Below are positions 36,103-46,000 of a stretch of 54,737 bases of DNA, piece by piece. The notes below the pieces were generated by a model. That model was given only the letters and a program-made list of their open reading frames with translations. It was not told the DNA's origin and searched no databases. How positions within the stretch are numbered: the first letter of the stretch is position 1; each line of letters opens with the position of its first letter. The translations under genes and the position numbers were made by a program. Origin of the DNA: CAZLBC01 sp964557575 (GTDB taxonomy: Bacteria; Planctomycetota; Phycisphaerae; SM23-33); the NCBI GenBank assembly GCA_964557575.1, contig CAZLBC010000028.1:1-54737 (forward strand), in the 5' to 3' direction.

Positions 36103-37248
36103 GTGCCGGAACAACAATCAAATGATGTCCACGGAGATGAGCGGGACAAGAACCTTGACGCAACGCTGCTGGCGCTTTTCAAGGGCATGGCTGAATGCGG
36201 GGCGTCCGACCTGCATATCAAGGAAGGTCTCACACCCCACATGCGAGTCGATTCTGAACTGAGGGCCGTCAAAGCGGACCGCGTGGAAAGCGCCGACGTC
36301 GCCGCGATGTGCGATTCTCTCATGAGCCGGGAACAACGAAAGATATTCCTGCGGGACGGCTGCCTCGACATGGCATACGAACTGGCCGGCTCAGACAGGT
36401 TCCGTATCAATATCTTCCGCCAGCGCAGCAACATCTCGCTGGTCGCCAGGCGCATAACCCGCCAGATCCCCTCGTTCGAGGAACTTCATCTTCCCGAGCA
36501 GGTACGATCTCTGGTGGATACGCAGGCGGGCCTGATCCTCCTGGCCGGCCCCACGGGATGCGGAAAAAGCTCGACGATAGCCGCCATGCTCGATCATGTC
36601 AACAAGAACCGGCGGTGTCACATCGTGACGATCGAAGATCCCATCGAGTACCTGTACGAAAGCAAACAATCCATCGTCAACCAGCGGGAGATCGGCATCG
36701 ACGTTCCGAGTTTCGAGACCGCCCTGAGGTCGGTTCTGCGGGAAGACCCGGACGTCGTTCTGGTCGGCGAAATGCGGGATCGCGAAACCTTTGAAACGGC
36801 CCTCCAGGCAGCCGAGACGGGACACCTGGTTTTCGGGACTATTCACGCCAGCAGCGCCGGACAGACGATCACGAGGATCCTGGATCTCTTCGAGGCGGAA
36901 CTCCACAACCAGATCCTGCAGGGACTGGCATACAACCTGGTCGCGATTATCTGCCAGAAACTGCTTCCAAGCGTCATCGAAGAAGCAAAAAGAGTGCCCG
37001 CTGTTGAAGTCCTGCGAATGAATGCATCCGTCCGTGACCTCCTGAACAAACACGAGGAGAAAAAACTGACTGACCTGGTAGCATCATCGCAGGACGAAGG
37101 CGTCATCAGTTTTACGCAAAGCCTTCATTCGCTGATAGAAAAAGACATGGTAGATCCCAAGGTCGCCCTGGAAGCCGCGCCGAACAAGGAAGAATTGAGG
37201 ATGCTGATGAAGGGAATATCGCAATCACGAGGAGGATTGATAGGATAA
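36103..37248 (+). CDS. pilT: PilT-type twitching motility ATPase
   Basis: This 381-residue protein is a hexameric retraction-type ATPase. N-terminal PAS-like domain (GASDLHIKEG), Walker A GPTGCGKSST, Asp box (IEDPIEYLYES), Walker B DPDVVLVGEMRD and His box GHLVFGTIHA are all intact. The GTG at 36103 has GGGAGGAG about 8-15 bp upstream; a GTG three codons earlier overlaps the Shine-Dalgarno. No pilin or PilB/C gene lies nearby. It leads into the pseudo-ATPase gene. Confidence 0.9.
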   Translation: MPEQQSNDVHGDERDKNLDATLLALFKGMAECGASDLHIKEGLTPHMRVDSELRAVKADRVESADVAAMCDSLMSREQRKIFLRDGCLDMAYELAGSDRFRINIFRQRSNISLVARRITRQIPSFEELHLPEQVRSLVDTQAGLILLAGPTGCGKSSTIAAMLDHVNKNRRCHIVTIEDPIEYLYESKQSIVNQREIGIDVPSFETALRSVLREDPDVVLVGEMRDRETFETALQAAETGHLVFGTIHASSAGQTITRILDLFEAELHNQILQGLAYNLVAIICQKLLPSVIEEAKRVPAVEVLRMNASVRDLLNKHEEKKLTDLVASSQDEGVISFTQSLHSLIEKDMVDPKVALEAAPNKEELRMLMKGISQSRGGLIG

Positions 37249-37259
37249 CCTGCCGGTCG

Positions 37260-37288
37260 TTGCAAAAACCGATTCAATCATATATAGT
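37260..37288 (+). promoter_or_regulatory. Candidate promoter of the pseudo-ATPase gene
   Basis: TTGCAA (37260-37265) and TATAGT (37283-37288) are 17 bp apart in the 84-bp gap after pilT, so the next two genes may also be transcribed without pilT. Confidence 0.5.
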
Positions 37289-37332
37289 TACATGATACAC
37301 TCTCACTGCATGATTTCGGAGCGCGGACAGCT

Positions 37333-38994
37333 ATGGATATTCGCCTTTTTTTGTGCCAGGGAACCATGCCCGCCGCGGAACTATACGGGTCACCGGCCAA
37401 GCTGATCATCACCGTCCTTTTTGCCGGCGTCTGGCTGTACCTGTGCACACGGGTGAATTCAGACGCCATCATCGTACACACTAAACGCACGTTCTGGGCC
37501 GGTATTACTCTGGGTGCCGGTGCCGCGGGACTGCTGCTCTGCGTCTTCGTCCCCGTCTTCTGGATAGGTCTGCCCCTTTTCATTATCGCCTCAATGACTG
37601 CTTTCGCGGTTTATGTCAAACATCGCAACCGGATCGTGGATGAAGAATTCAAGATCTTCACCGCAGAATGGATAAAGGAAAAGCTCAGCGGGAAAAAAAC
37701 TATTCTCGAGGTGGAAACCAAGGTACGGCTCTACAAACACGACGGTTCCCCCGTTATTATCTCCGACGAAGAGGCCGAAGACCGGGAACTCGTCAAAAGC
37801 TACAACTTCGCACAAAAGATACTGTTCAATATCCTGCGCAAACGGGCCTCAGTCGCCGAGGTACGGCCGATTACTTCCGAAAAAGCGCAGGTCACCTTCC
37901 TGATAGACGGTGTCCCTGAAAAGCAGGAAACGATTCCCCTCTTCGATTTCGACATGGCCCTTCGCTATCTTAAGGAAAAGGGCGGAATGGATCCCGAGGA
38001 ATCTTCCCGGGAGCAGAACGGGCAGATAACGGTAGATATTGCTCAAAGTCCGCAGGACATGAAGCTCATCTCCGGTGGAACGAAGAAAGGGGAAATGCTC
38101 CGGATCCAAGTCATCCAGGAGATGTTCAAGACTAATTTCGACTTGCTGGGAATGCGTGATGAAGTAAGGAATACACTCCACGAGTTGTTCCAGGAACCGG
38201 GCCTGACGATAGTCTCCGGGCCTCCCCGCAGCGGCGTTACCAGTACGGCATACAGCCTCCTGCGGAAACAGGATGCCTTTATCAGGCTCATTTACTCGGT
38301 CGAACGCGACCCGGGCATCGATCTCCCCAATATCACCCAGGAGGAATACGAAAGCAGGGAAGAACTGCCGAAGCTGCTGGCCTCCACCATCCGCCGCGAT
38401 CCGGACATACTCTACGTGGACAACTGCCCCTCGGCGGAGGTGGCCGGGCAGATCCTGGATTTTGCCGCAGAAAAAACCGCCCTGCTGTCTCTACGGGCAT
38501 CAAACGCAATAGAGGCCCTGGCTAAGTGGGTTCAAATCGTGGGCGATGTACAGCGAGCGATGGGCCCCCTGAAGGTGATTACCTGCCAGACCCTCGCCAG
38601 GTGTTTGTGTCCCACCTGCAAAACACCATGCCGGCCGGACCCGAAGGTGCTGAAAAAACTCAATATCAAGCCGGGAAAAGTCGAACAGTTCTACCGCACC
38701 CCGATAAAACCGAAAGCGACAAAGAAAAGCGAGGAAGAACCTCCCTGCGAGACGTGCAACGACAAGGGATATTTCGGTATGACCGGTATCTTCGAATATA
38801 TGCCGATAGTCGACGAGCTGCGCAAAACAATAGCCGGTAACGCGAATATCCGCCAAATACAGACCGTCGCGCGGAAACTCGGCGTCCTAAGCCTCGATCA
38901 GGAGGGATTGTATAAGGTAGTTACGGGGGATACCGATGTAAATGAAATCGTACGGGTATTTCAGCAACCCGAAAAAAAGAAAGAAAACACGTGA
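37333..38994 (+). CDS. Membrane-anchored GspE/PilB-like pseudo-ATPase
   Basis: This 553-residue protein has three predicted helices (about 23-40, 54-75, 77-95), a linker, then a GspE/PilB-like core with the zinc site CLCPTC and CETCNDKGYFGMTGIFE. The nucleotide site is broken. Walker A reads GPPRSGVTS (296-304), with Val302 replacing Lys. Walker B reads DPDILYVDNCPS, with Asn replacing Glu. The His box has become LLSLRASN. It is unlikely to hydrolyse ATP and may be a scaffold for the PilT encoded next to it (inference). Confidence 0.85.
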   Translation: MDIRLFLCQGTMPAAELYGSPAKLIITVLFAGVWLYLCTRVNSDAIIVHTKRTFWAGITLGAGAAGLLLCVFVPVFWIGLPLFIIASMTAFAVYVKHRNRIVDEEFKIFTAEWIKEKLSGKKTILEVETKVRLYKHDGSPVIISDEEAEDRELVKSYNFAQKILFNILRKRASVAEVRPITSEKAQVTFLIDGVPEKQETIPLFDFDMALRYLKEKGGMDPEESSREQNGQITVDIAQSPQDMKLISGGTKKGEMLRIQVIQEMFKTNFDLLGMRDEVRNTLHELFQEPGLTIVSGPPRSGVTSTAYSLLRKQDAFIRLIYSVERDPGIDLPNITQEEYESREELPKLLASTIRRDPDILYVDNCPSAEVAGQILDFAAEKTALLSLRASNAIEALAKWVQIVGDVQRAMGPLKVITCQTLARCLCPTCKTPCRPDPKVLKKLNIKPGKVEQFYRTPIKPKATKKSEEEPPCETCNDKGYFGMTGIFEYMPIVDELRKTIAGNANIRQIQTVARKLGVLSLDQEGLYKVVTGDTDVNEIVRVFQQPEKKKENT

Positions 38995-39006
38995 GGTAGC
39001 GGCCGC

Positions 39007-40230
39007 ATGCTTTATATTCTGACGTTTCTGCTGGTGACAGCCATCGCATTCCTGCAAATGAGGCAAGGGCTTTTTTCATCGCTGGTCATGGCTGTCCTTA
39101 CCACGGTTTCGGCGACCCTCACCTTCATGTCCTTCGAATACCTGGCGTCGGCAACGGGGCTGCGGGAAGCGGTTCCGTCAATCGCCGAGGGTATCTGCAT
39201 ATCGGTGGTGTTCGGCGCCTCGCTGTTTATCATGCGGTTCGCGGCGGACCGGCTTATCAAGGCGGATATCTTTTTCGACACCATGGTCGACAGAGTCGGC
39301 GGCGGCGCCTGCGGGCTGATCACCGGCATCACCATGGCGGGAATACTGGCCCTGACGCTGCAGACCCTGCCCTTCGGCCGCTCGATACTCGGCTATGAAC
39401 CCTTCGATGACGATCTCGAGCGCGCGGCCTATCTCCATCCCTTCTATCCCGACGACTACCTGCTGGCCCTCGGAAACACCTGCACGACCGGATCGATGAG
39501 CGGGGGCGGCGTCTTTGAACATCGGCATCCTGATTTTCTGCGGGAATTGTTCTGCTGGAGAAACAGGGCCGGGCGGTGCCCCGTAGTGACGTCCCCGCCC
39601 GGTACGATTAACGTCAGGAAACTGTATGCCCTGGACGGAACGCGCCTGGCGGACAAGAAAAAAGACAAGGATCTCGTGGACGTGGTCGTTCGTATCGAGG
39701 TAAATGGTTCGGCCGCGTATATCCCGGCCCCCGATAAGAACAAGCGAAAACGCAACAAGGGCTGGTGGTGGCGACTGCCGGCCACCCACTTTCGCCTGGT
39801 ATGCAGGCGCGAGGACAACGGCGCGGAAAAACTCGTGGGATTCTATCCGTGGAGCTACCTCTTCTACGACAATGATACGCCAAAACTCGCCCTGTCGGCC
39901 GGCAAAGCCGATCCGGATCCGATACCGAAGGGCGCGCTGGCCGTAGAAAGGAACAGCAAGGCCGCCTTTTACGATCCGGAAAGAAAGAAGTACCGCTCCG
40001 ATAAAACAGATCTCATCGTGGACTGGGTCTACCGTATTCCCGCTGAGGTCGTCCCGCTCCGCCTGGAATTCAGAAGATCGGCATCCGTCGGCATCACGGT
40101 GGAATTGAAAAAAAGCGACGAGAAGTCAAAAGAGATTGAAAAACCGTCCTTCTCTCTGGCCCCCCTGCCGCTGAACGATTCCGCGTTCCGTAAATACGCC
40201 CTCAAATACAATCCGCGCAAGAGAGATTAG
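39007..40230 (+). CDS. CvpA-like membrane protein with large C-terminal domain
   Basis: This 407-residue protein has four predicted N-terminal helices (within residues 1-120) in the CvpA pattern, with VDRVGGGACGLITG near 96-110. A soluble domain of about 280 residues follows with no recognised family; it is rich in Lys, Arg and Trp (KNKRKRNKGWWWRLP) and is probably extracytoplasmic. It starts 12 bp after the pseudo-ATPase and completes a three-gene unit. Confidence 0.7.
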   Translation: MLYILTFLLVTAIAFLQMRQGLFSSLVMAVLTTVSATLTFMSFEYLASATGLREAVPSIAEGICISVVFGASLFIMRFAADRLIKADIFFDTMVDRVGGGACGLITGITMAGILALTLQTLPFGRSILGYEPFDDDLERAAYLHPFYPDDYLLALGNTCTTGSMSGGGVFEHRHPDFLRELFCWRNRAGRCPVVTSPPGTINVRKLYALDGTRLADKKKDKDLVDVVVRIEVNGSAAYIPAPDKNKRKRNKGWWWRLPATHFRLVCRREDNGAEKLVGFYPWSYLFYDNDTPKLALSAGKADPDPIPKGALAVERNSKAAFYDPERKKYRSDKTDLIVDWVYRIPAEVVPLRLEFRRSASVGITVELKKSDEKSKEIEKPSFSLAPLPLNDSAFRKYALKYNPRKRD

Positions 40231-40244
40231 CGCCGCCACTGCGG

Positions 40245-41006
40245 TTAGGGCCGTCGCTGCCGGGCGAGTACAAACCGGCGCCACTGATCGTAGGCCAGAT
40301 CCGGGCGCCGGAGATGCCCTCCCCGCACTTCGTCTCTGATGCAGTTATCGGAATCCCACCCATTTTTCCTGAGCCATCCAAACGTGCGCCACGCGTCATC
40401 CTGTATGGCCATTTCGTCCTTTCCCACCAGGATGATGACCGGAATTTTTCTGCCGATCTTCCCGGGATCCATCCATTCGAAAATGCGGCTGTCGCAGTTA
40501 CATGAACGCGCCGCCAACGCACTGAACTTATTCGGGTTCCGCAGTCCCGTCCAGTACAGCGGATACCCCCCTGAAGAAAAGCCCGTCAGCAATATCTTCT
40601 TTCTGTCGATATTGTACAACCGGCACATTTCCTCGCGAACAGCGAGTATCGCCGTTTCATCATCTTCGAGTTCGGACCGAAACACGCCTGAGGGTTTGGG
40701 TAAAATACCCTGCGTACTCCAGCCGCCAAGCTTGGGAGCAACCACGAGAAATCCCCGCTCCTCGCCGAGCATCTTCCACTCAAGTATCTGGTGCCAGTCC
40801 ACGTCCCACGGCCACGTACCGTGGAGGCTGATCACCAGCGGCCATGATTTGCCGGGGTCGTAATTGCTGGGTATGTACCGGTAATAACGCGCGCCGGTTT
40901 TCGACTCGGTCTCCAGGGAATGCGAAACCGGCGTGTCGATATCCTGGGTCACCACGCAGCCCGAAGCACATACCGCTGCGATTACCGTTAATATAAACCT
41001 TTTCAT
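40245..41006 (-). CDS. Lipoprotein alpha/beta-hydrolase (PHB depolymerase/esterase-like)
   Basis: This 253-residue protein has a signal peptide with lipobox CASGC, then an alpha/beta-hydrolase fold. The oxyanion region is ISLHGTWPW and the nucleophile elbow GFSSGG; a late Asp and His (RGGHLRRPD) complete a likely triad. It resembles the PHB-depolymerase/feruloyl-esterase group. The ATG at 41006 has AAGG upstream; an earlier frame lacks a signal peptide. It is convergent with the CvpA-like gene, 14 bp apart. Confidence 0.8.
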   Translation of the reverse strand: MKRFILTVIAAVCASGCVVTQDIDTPVSHSLETESKTGARYYRYIPSNYDPGKSWPLVISLHGTWPWDVDWHQILEWKMLGEERGFLVVAPKLGGWSTQGILPKPSGVFRSELEDDETAILAVREEMCRLYNIDRKKILLTGFSSGGYPLYWTGLRNPNKFSALAARSCNCDSRIFEWMDPGKIGRKIPVIILVGKDEMAIQDDAWRTFGWLRKNGWDSDNCIRDEVRGGHLRRPDLAYDQWRRFVLARQRRP

Positions 41007-41039
41007 ACCGGAGGCCTTTATTCCTGTCATGGACAAGCT

Positions 41040-41067
41040 ATTATATAGGGCATGCTGAATAAGTCGA
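41040..41067 (-). promoter_or_regulatory. Candidate esterase promoter
   Basis: On the minus strand TCGACT (41062-41067) and a perfect TATAAT (41040-41045) are 16 bp apart, about 34 bp before the start codon. Confidence 0.5.
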
Positions 41068-41149
41068 CCGTTGACGGACGAGAGACGTTCCGCCCCGGTC
41101 ATCGCCCTGTACCATCTGCGGCTTCTGCACCGTGCCGGCGGGAACGCTC

Positions 41150-41779
41150 ATGATAGCCAGGATAATGGGAAATATCGAAGAAGTGTCGGAACATGCGGTT
41201 CTCATCGCTACCGATCACGGTATCGGTTACGAAATACTGGTTCCCGCTGTCGATCTCGCAACGTGTTCCGGGATGCTGGGCGAGGACATTGTCTTTCACA
41301 CCATTCACCTCATCGAAGGCGACCCCTCCCGGGGCCAAGTGCTGCCCCGCCTGATCGGCTTTCTGACGGAAGGAGACCGGGAATTCTTCAGGGCGTTTAC
41401 CAAAGTCAAGGGCATCGGTGTCCGGAAGGCGCTCCGGGCACTGGTCAGGCCGATAGCTGAGATAGCATCGGCCATAGAATCCAAGGATGCCAAGTCTCTC
41501 GTCGCCCTGCCGGAAATCGGAAAGCGAACCGCCGAAACCATTATTGCCGAACTGAACGGGAAGGTGGCGGATTTCGCTGAAGCCGGAGAATATTCCCGGG
41601 AACATGACGTTGAACCCGCGGAAATGACGCAAGCAGGCGCCGAGGCCGTCGCGGCCCTCGTGCAACTGGGAGAAAAACGCTCCGAGGCGAAGTACCTGGT
41701 GGATCGAGTGCTGTCGGTTGCGCCGGAAATCGATTCCGCCGAAAAAATTATTCAGCAGGTATACAAATTGAAAGGCTGA
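41150..41779 (+). CDS. ruvA: Holliday junction helicase subunit RuvA
   Basis: This 209-residue protein binds Holliday junctions and recruits RuvB. An N-terminal OB fold starts MIARIMGNIEE, helix-hairpin-helix motifs follow (VKGIGVRKALRAL, LPEIGKRTAETII), then the C-terminal domain III (AVAALVQLGEKRSEA). The ATG at 41150 fits the family; a GTG six codons earlier is possible. ruvC is not present here. It is 16 bp before ruvB. Confidence 0.94.
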   Translation: MIARIMGNIEEVSEHAVLIATDHGIGYEILVPAVDLATCSGMLGEDIVFHTIHLIEGDPSRGQVLPRLIGFLTEGDREFFRAFTKVKGIGVRKALRALVRPIAEIASAIESKDAKSLVALPEIGKRTAETIIAELNGKVADFAEAGEYSREHDVEPAEMTQAGAEAVAALVQLGEKRSEAKYLVDRVLSVAPEIDSAEKIIQQVYKLKG

Positions 41780-41795
41780 TGCCGCGGGAACAGCA

Positions 41796-42845
41796 ATGGC
41801 ACGTGAAAAAATACTATCGTCGCAATCTACGAGCCGTGAAGACGAACGGCTGAACACGGCGCTGCGACCCGAGACGCTCGATCAGTGTATCGGCTCGGGG
41901 GACCTGGTGGAAAAACTCAGGATTTCAATAACCGCGGCAAAGCAGAGAGGAGAACCGATGGAACACGTCCTCCTCCACGGTCCACCCGGGCTGGGCAAGA
42001 CGACCCTGGCATACGTTATCGCACATGAAATGGGGAAAAACATACGGGTGACCAGCGGGCCGGCGATGACGAAAGCCAGCGACCTGATAGGAATCCTGAC
42101 CAACCTGGAACACGGGGACGTCCTGTTCATCGATGAGATCCACCGGCTGAGCCCCGCCGTCGAGGAATACATATATCCGGCGATGGAAGACTTCAAGGTC
42201 GACTTCGTCGTCGACTCCGGCATGCACAGCAGGACCATCAATCTGCCGCTCGAACCCTTCAGCCTGATCGGCGCGACTACCCGGGCCGGCTTGCTCGGCC
42301 CCCCGCTCCGCACGCGATTCGGTATTACCCATAACCTGAATTTCTGGTCGGTCGAGGACCTCACGGCCAGGTGCCGCATGTCCGCTGAAATGCTTGACAT
42401 AGCATATGAACCGAAAGCTCTGGAATCTCTCGCCATGCGCGCCAGGGGCACCCCCCGGATCGCCAACCGTCTGCTTCGCAGATGCCGGGATTATGCGCAG
42501 GTCAAATGCGACGGCAAGCTGACACGGGAAGTGGTGAAATCTGCACTGACACTCGAGGGAATCGATACCCTCGGCCTGGACCACCTGGACCGCCGGTTTC
42601 TGAAAACGATAACGGATATATACCAGGGAGGGCCGGTCGGGGTTGAGGCCATAGCGGCGACACTGGGGGAAGAGGTGGACACGCTGGTAGATGTGGTCGA
42701 GCCCTATCTCCTGCAAATCGGCATGCTCGCCAGAACACGCCAGGGCCGCAAAATAACCCCGAAATCCCTGGATTACCTGGGGCTGGAATCAACGTCGCCG
42801 CCATCGAAAGACGGGAACCTCTTCGAGTCCGACGATCAGGACTGA
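41796..42845 (+). CDS. ruvB: Holliday junction helicase subunit RuvB
   Basis: This 349-residue AAA+ motor drives branch migration. Walker A GPPGLGKTTL, Walker B LFIDEIHRL, sensor 1 GATTRAGLL and the arginine-finger region PLRTRFG are intact, with a C-terminal winged helix (ITPKSLDYLG). It ends just before a structured intergenic element. Confidence 0.96.
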   Translation: MAREKILSSQSTSREDERLNTALRPETLDQCIGSGDLVEKLRISITAAKQRGEPMEHVLLHGPPGLGKTTLAYVIAHEMGKNIRVTSGPAMTKASDLIGILTNLEHGDVLFIDEIHRLSPAVEEYIYPAMEDFKVDFVVDSGMHSRTINLPLEPFSLIGATTRAGLLGPPLRTRFGITHNLNFWSVEDLTARCRMSAEMLDIAYEPKALESLAMRARGTPRIANRLLRRCRDYAQVKCDGKLTREVVKSALTLEGIDTLGLDHLDRRFLKTITDIYQGGPVGVEAIAATLGEEVDTLVDVVEPYLLQIGMLARTRQGRKITPKSLDYLGLESTSPPSKDGNLFESDDQD

Positions 42846-42875
42846 GCCCTGCTCCCCGGCATTCGCAGTCAGATC

Positions 42876-43080
42876 CTAGTCCTTAAACCAGCGAATAAAG
42901 GCGAGCGAAGCGCCCGCGAATTGTTGTATGATAAGGAACACGAAGAAAATAGACCCGTGTAGGGTCATTTTCTTGCGTGTGACGCAAAGGCATTTCGAGT
43001 GAAATCATTTCACTCGAAATGCCGGTCATACAGCAATTCTGCAAGCTGCAGCCGTTTTTATTCGCTGGTTTAAGGCCTAG
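42876..43080. repeat. Multi-hairpin inverted-repeat element between ruvB and lptD
   Basis: The outer arms (42876-42899 and 43057-43080) are 24 bp long and match at 23 positions. Second arms (42918-42931 and 43026-43039) pair over 14 positions, with one G-U if read as plus-strand RNA. Inside are three hairpins: 42943-42974 (13 bp with one bulge), 42973-42987 (TTGCGT-GTG-ACGCAA) and 42989-43023 (17-bp arms, perfect). Small hairpins also lie at 42900-42914 and 43039-43051. The whole folds like a branched RNA or a palindromic mobile element. Both flanking genes end here. Confidence 0.85.
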
Positions 43081-43082
43081 TA

Positions 43083-46000
43083 CTAGTTCCTGTCACTGTT
43101 GCTCAGGAGATTGCCAAGCCTGCCCATGCCGGGACGGGCTTCGGGGACGCCTTCGGGCCAGAGTACCAGCATCACGCCGATTTCATCCTCCGACTCGTAG
43201 CGGGCGTCGTAGGAAAAGCTGAGGCCGGCATACCACCGGGGAAACTTTCTGACGATCCAGAGCCGCGTGCCGAGATTCACCCCGCCGCGATAGTCGAAAT
43301 CGTACTGTTCGAAAAAGGAGAGCGTATACTTCTTGTTGATTCGGTAATCGAGCCCGAAGGTTCCGACGGTCGAGTTGAGCTCGTCGATATACCGGAGTCC
43401 CATGTAGTAGCTGAGCCGGGGATCATGCTTGACGGAAAGGCCGATATTCGCGATATCCAGCCGGCTGTTGTCGTCGTCGTACTCTTCGTCGTCGTCGAGA
43501 TCGAAGTTGGCGTCCGCGAGGAGTGCGACGGAGTTGGAGATGGCCCAGTAGTAGTCGATATTCAGAAAATTTCTCTGCCGGCTGTACTCGGGACGCAGGG
43601 CATAGAGCTGGCCGTTCCCGGCAAGCGTCGGATCGGTTTCATCGAAAAACCCCACGGTCGCATCAATGCGCATCCAGTCCACGGTCCTGCGGCTTCCTTC
43701 TATTCCCCGCTTGGTCTGCAGTAGATTGCGAACGGTAAAGGCGATCCCGGAATTGTCACGTATGTTGGTCTCGACATCCTCCGACAGGGGATAGAGTTCC
43801 TCGGGATCAACGTCTGCGGTAGTGCCGCCGAAAACAACCAACTCGGGGGTTACAACATGTTTCAGGCGGTGAACGTCCCAGAAGTCGTCTTCGACCTCAT
43901 CGTAAATTCTCCAGAAATGCATGTTCGTCCTGACACCCGCCTGCCCGTAGAAACGCGCATGTCGGTCGTCATCAGGATCGAGTCGGGCGAGTGTCTCTCC
44001 CCGGTTCAAATAGCCGGGCCTGTTGTAGAGCATCGCGATATCGTTCATACCGGGCGCGTCGGACCAGTAGGTGAACCTGCCCGACAGGAAGGGGACAACA
44101 TTGAGGAGACCGGCGGGTGTATCAAACGCCAGGGGCATATTGATTTCATGGCGCGTGTCGAACCGCGCCATCATATCACTCCTGACGGCCGGATTAAATT
44201 CGTCATTATCGCGGTACCGCACGGCGCCCGCCCTCGCTTCGCCGTAGTAGGTGAACAGATCGTCGAACAGCGGCTCGCCGAGCAGGTATCCTTCCACATC
44301 GGGAAACGCTTCGGTCTGGCCGAGAAAATCGTTGAACCTGGCCTTCAGCAGCGCGGTAAACGCCCAGTTGTCCCGCTGCTTCTTCGCATAGATCAGGTTT
44401 TCCTGTTCCTTGCCGGCCCAGAACTCGTCCCGGTAGTATTTCTCGAGAAAATTGCTGTCCGATATCAGGCTCAACTCGCCCTGGATCTGCCAGCCGCCGG
44501 GCAGAAACTCCTTGTGCCGCGCCAGGATTCTTCCGCGCTCGGTTCGGCTTTGGATGTCCTGTCTCAGGTCACCGAAATCGTCTTCGCCCTCCCTGTCGTA
44601 GACACCGACCGCCTCAAAATAACCACAGTACTGGCTGTCCCCGCTCCTGCTCCGCTGGTAGTCTCCCTCGACCCCCAGCAAGCCCCCCTTCTGGTAGATA
44701 TCGGCGTTCAGGATAGCGTTGAAATCGTCGGGTTTGACAAGCCCCAGCAACCGGAAGAGATGCCACTCGGTCTGGAGGCCGGGGCCGAAATCCTTGTAAT
44801 CACCGACGCGCGCCGTCCTCAGTGGGCTGTGACCTTCCTCGAATGTACCCCGACCGCGGGGCGCGAAAAGGACGGGGATATTCCGGACATTCCAGGTTGC
44901 ATCCCGGTAGTCCGCTTCCCATTTCCTCTCCCCGAGCCTGTCGCCTTCCTCGTCGTAGGGCGTGCTGTCGGTGAGCCGGGCGGTTTTCGCGCCGACGTGG
45001 TAAGTTGGGGTCATGAAATCGCTGGTGGATACTTTCGCGTCGTAAAACTCTATTTCCCGCTCGGACAGCTGGCGGGCCTTTTCGGCCCGCACGATGATCG
45101 GCACGTTGCGCTGCTCCTGGATTGCCCGCATCACCGGCTTCATCAGGAGGGCTTTCTTTTCGACGAAGTCGTAATAGACCTTTTCGGCGGATATCTTCCG
45201 CTCTCCCCGCCGCAACCGCACGTCACCCTGGAGGTAAATGCCGGTTACGGCTTCGTCCGTCCCTCCCAGTCCCGATGCCCGCGGCGCGTATGGAACCTCA
45301 GACTCCCCCTCAGCCGCACCCTGTTCGGCCGCCCCCTTGCGGCTGAAAACAACCGCCGAATCGGCTTCCATCTCCATGTAATCATCGCTCTCGGATACAC
45401 CCTGCGAAAGAAAAATACTCCCGCGGGAAATGAAAATTCTCCGTTTGGTATCATCAGGATCCTTTTGACTGACGAATCCCTCGGCGGCATGAAAATATAA
45501 ATCCGGGACTTTTTTCCGCCTGTCCGCGTCCTGTTTCCCGCCGCCGTCCCCCCGCCGCACACTTTTTGCGTCGGGCACTGATGGCTTCTCTTCCCTGTCG
45601 GAAGCCTGTGCCGGTTTCCGTCCCGCTATTTCCTCGACCTGCCTGCCCTCCGCAAGATCTTCGAGCCCCATCGGGCCCGTGGCGGCTTTGGTATCGGCAG
45701 CCTCTTTTCCGGAACGACGCATGTCGGTCTTTATGTGTTGTTTCTTTCGGTTTCTGCTTTTCCGAACTGAAACCGCCCTGCGGTAAAAGGGAGCTTGTTT
45801 GACGGAAGGCTCCGCCTTTCTTCCGCCGTCGATCCCGATTCTGCCGCGCATCCGAAGTTTGACGAGCATGGTACTGTCACTGGTGGTCACCGCCCCCTCC
45901 TCGGTCAGAACGACATCATCTTCGGCAAACACGGTGATATCGTGCCGGCTCATCCGGCCCTCGTCGAGGCTTTTTATCCACACGACCGCCCGTTGGGCCT

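Noticed and set aside
42876..43080. CRISPR array
   Set aside because: The segments are inverted, not directly repeated, and there are no spacers or cas genes.
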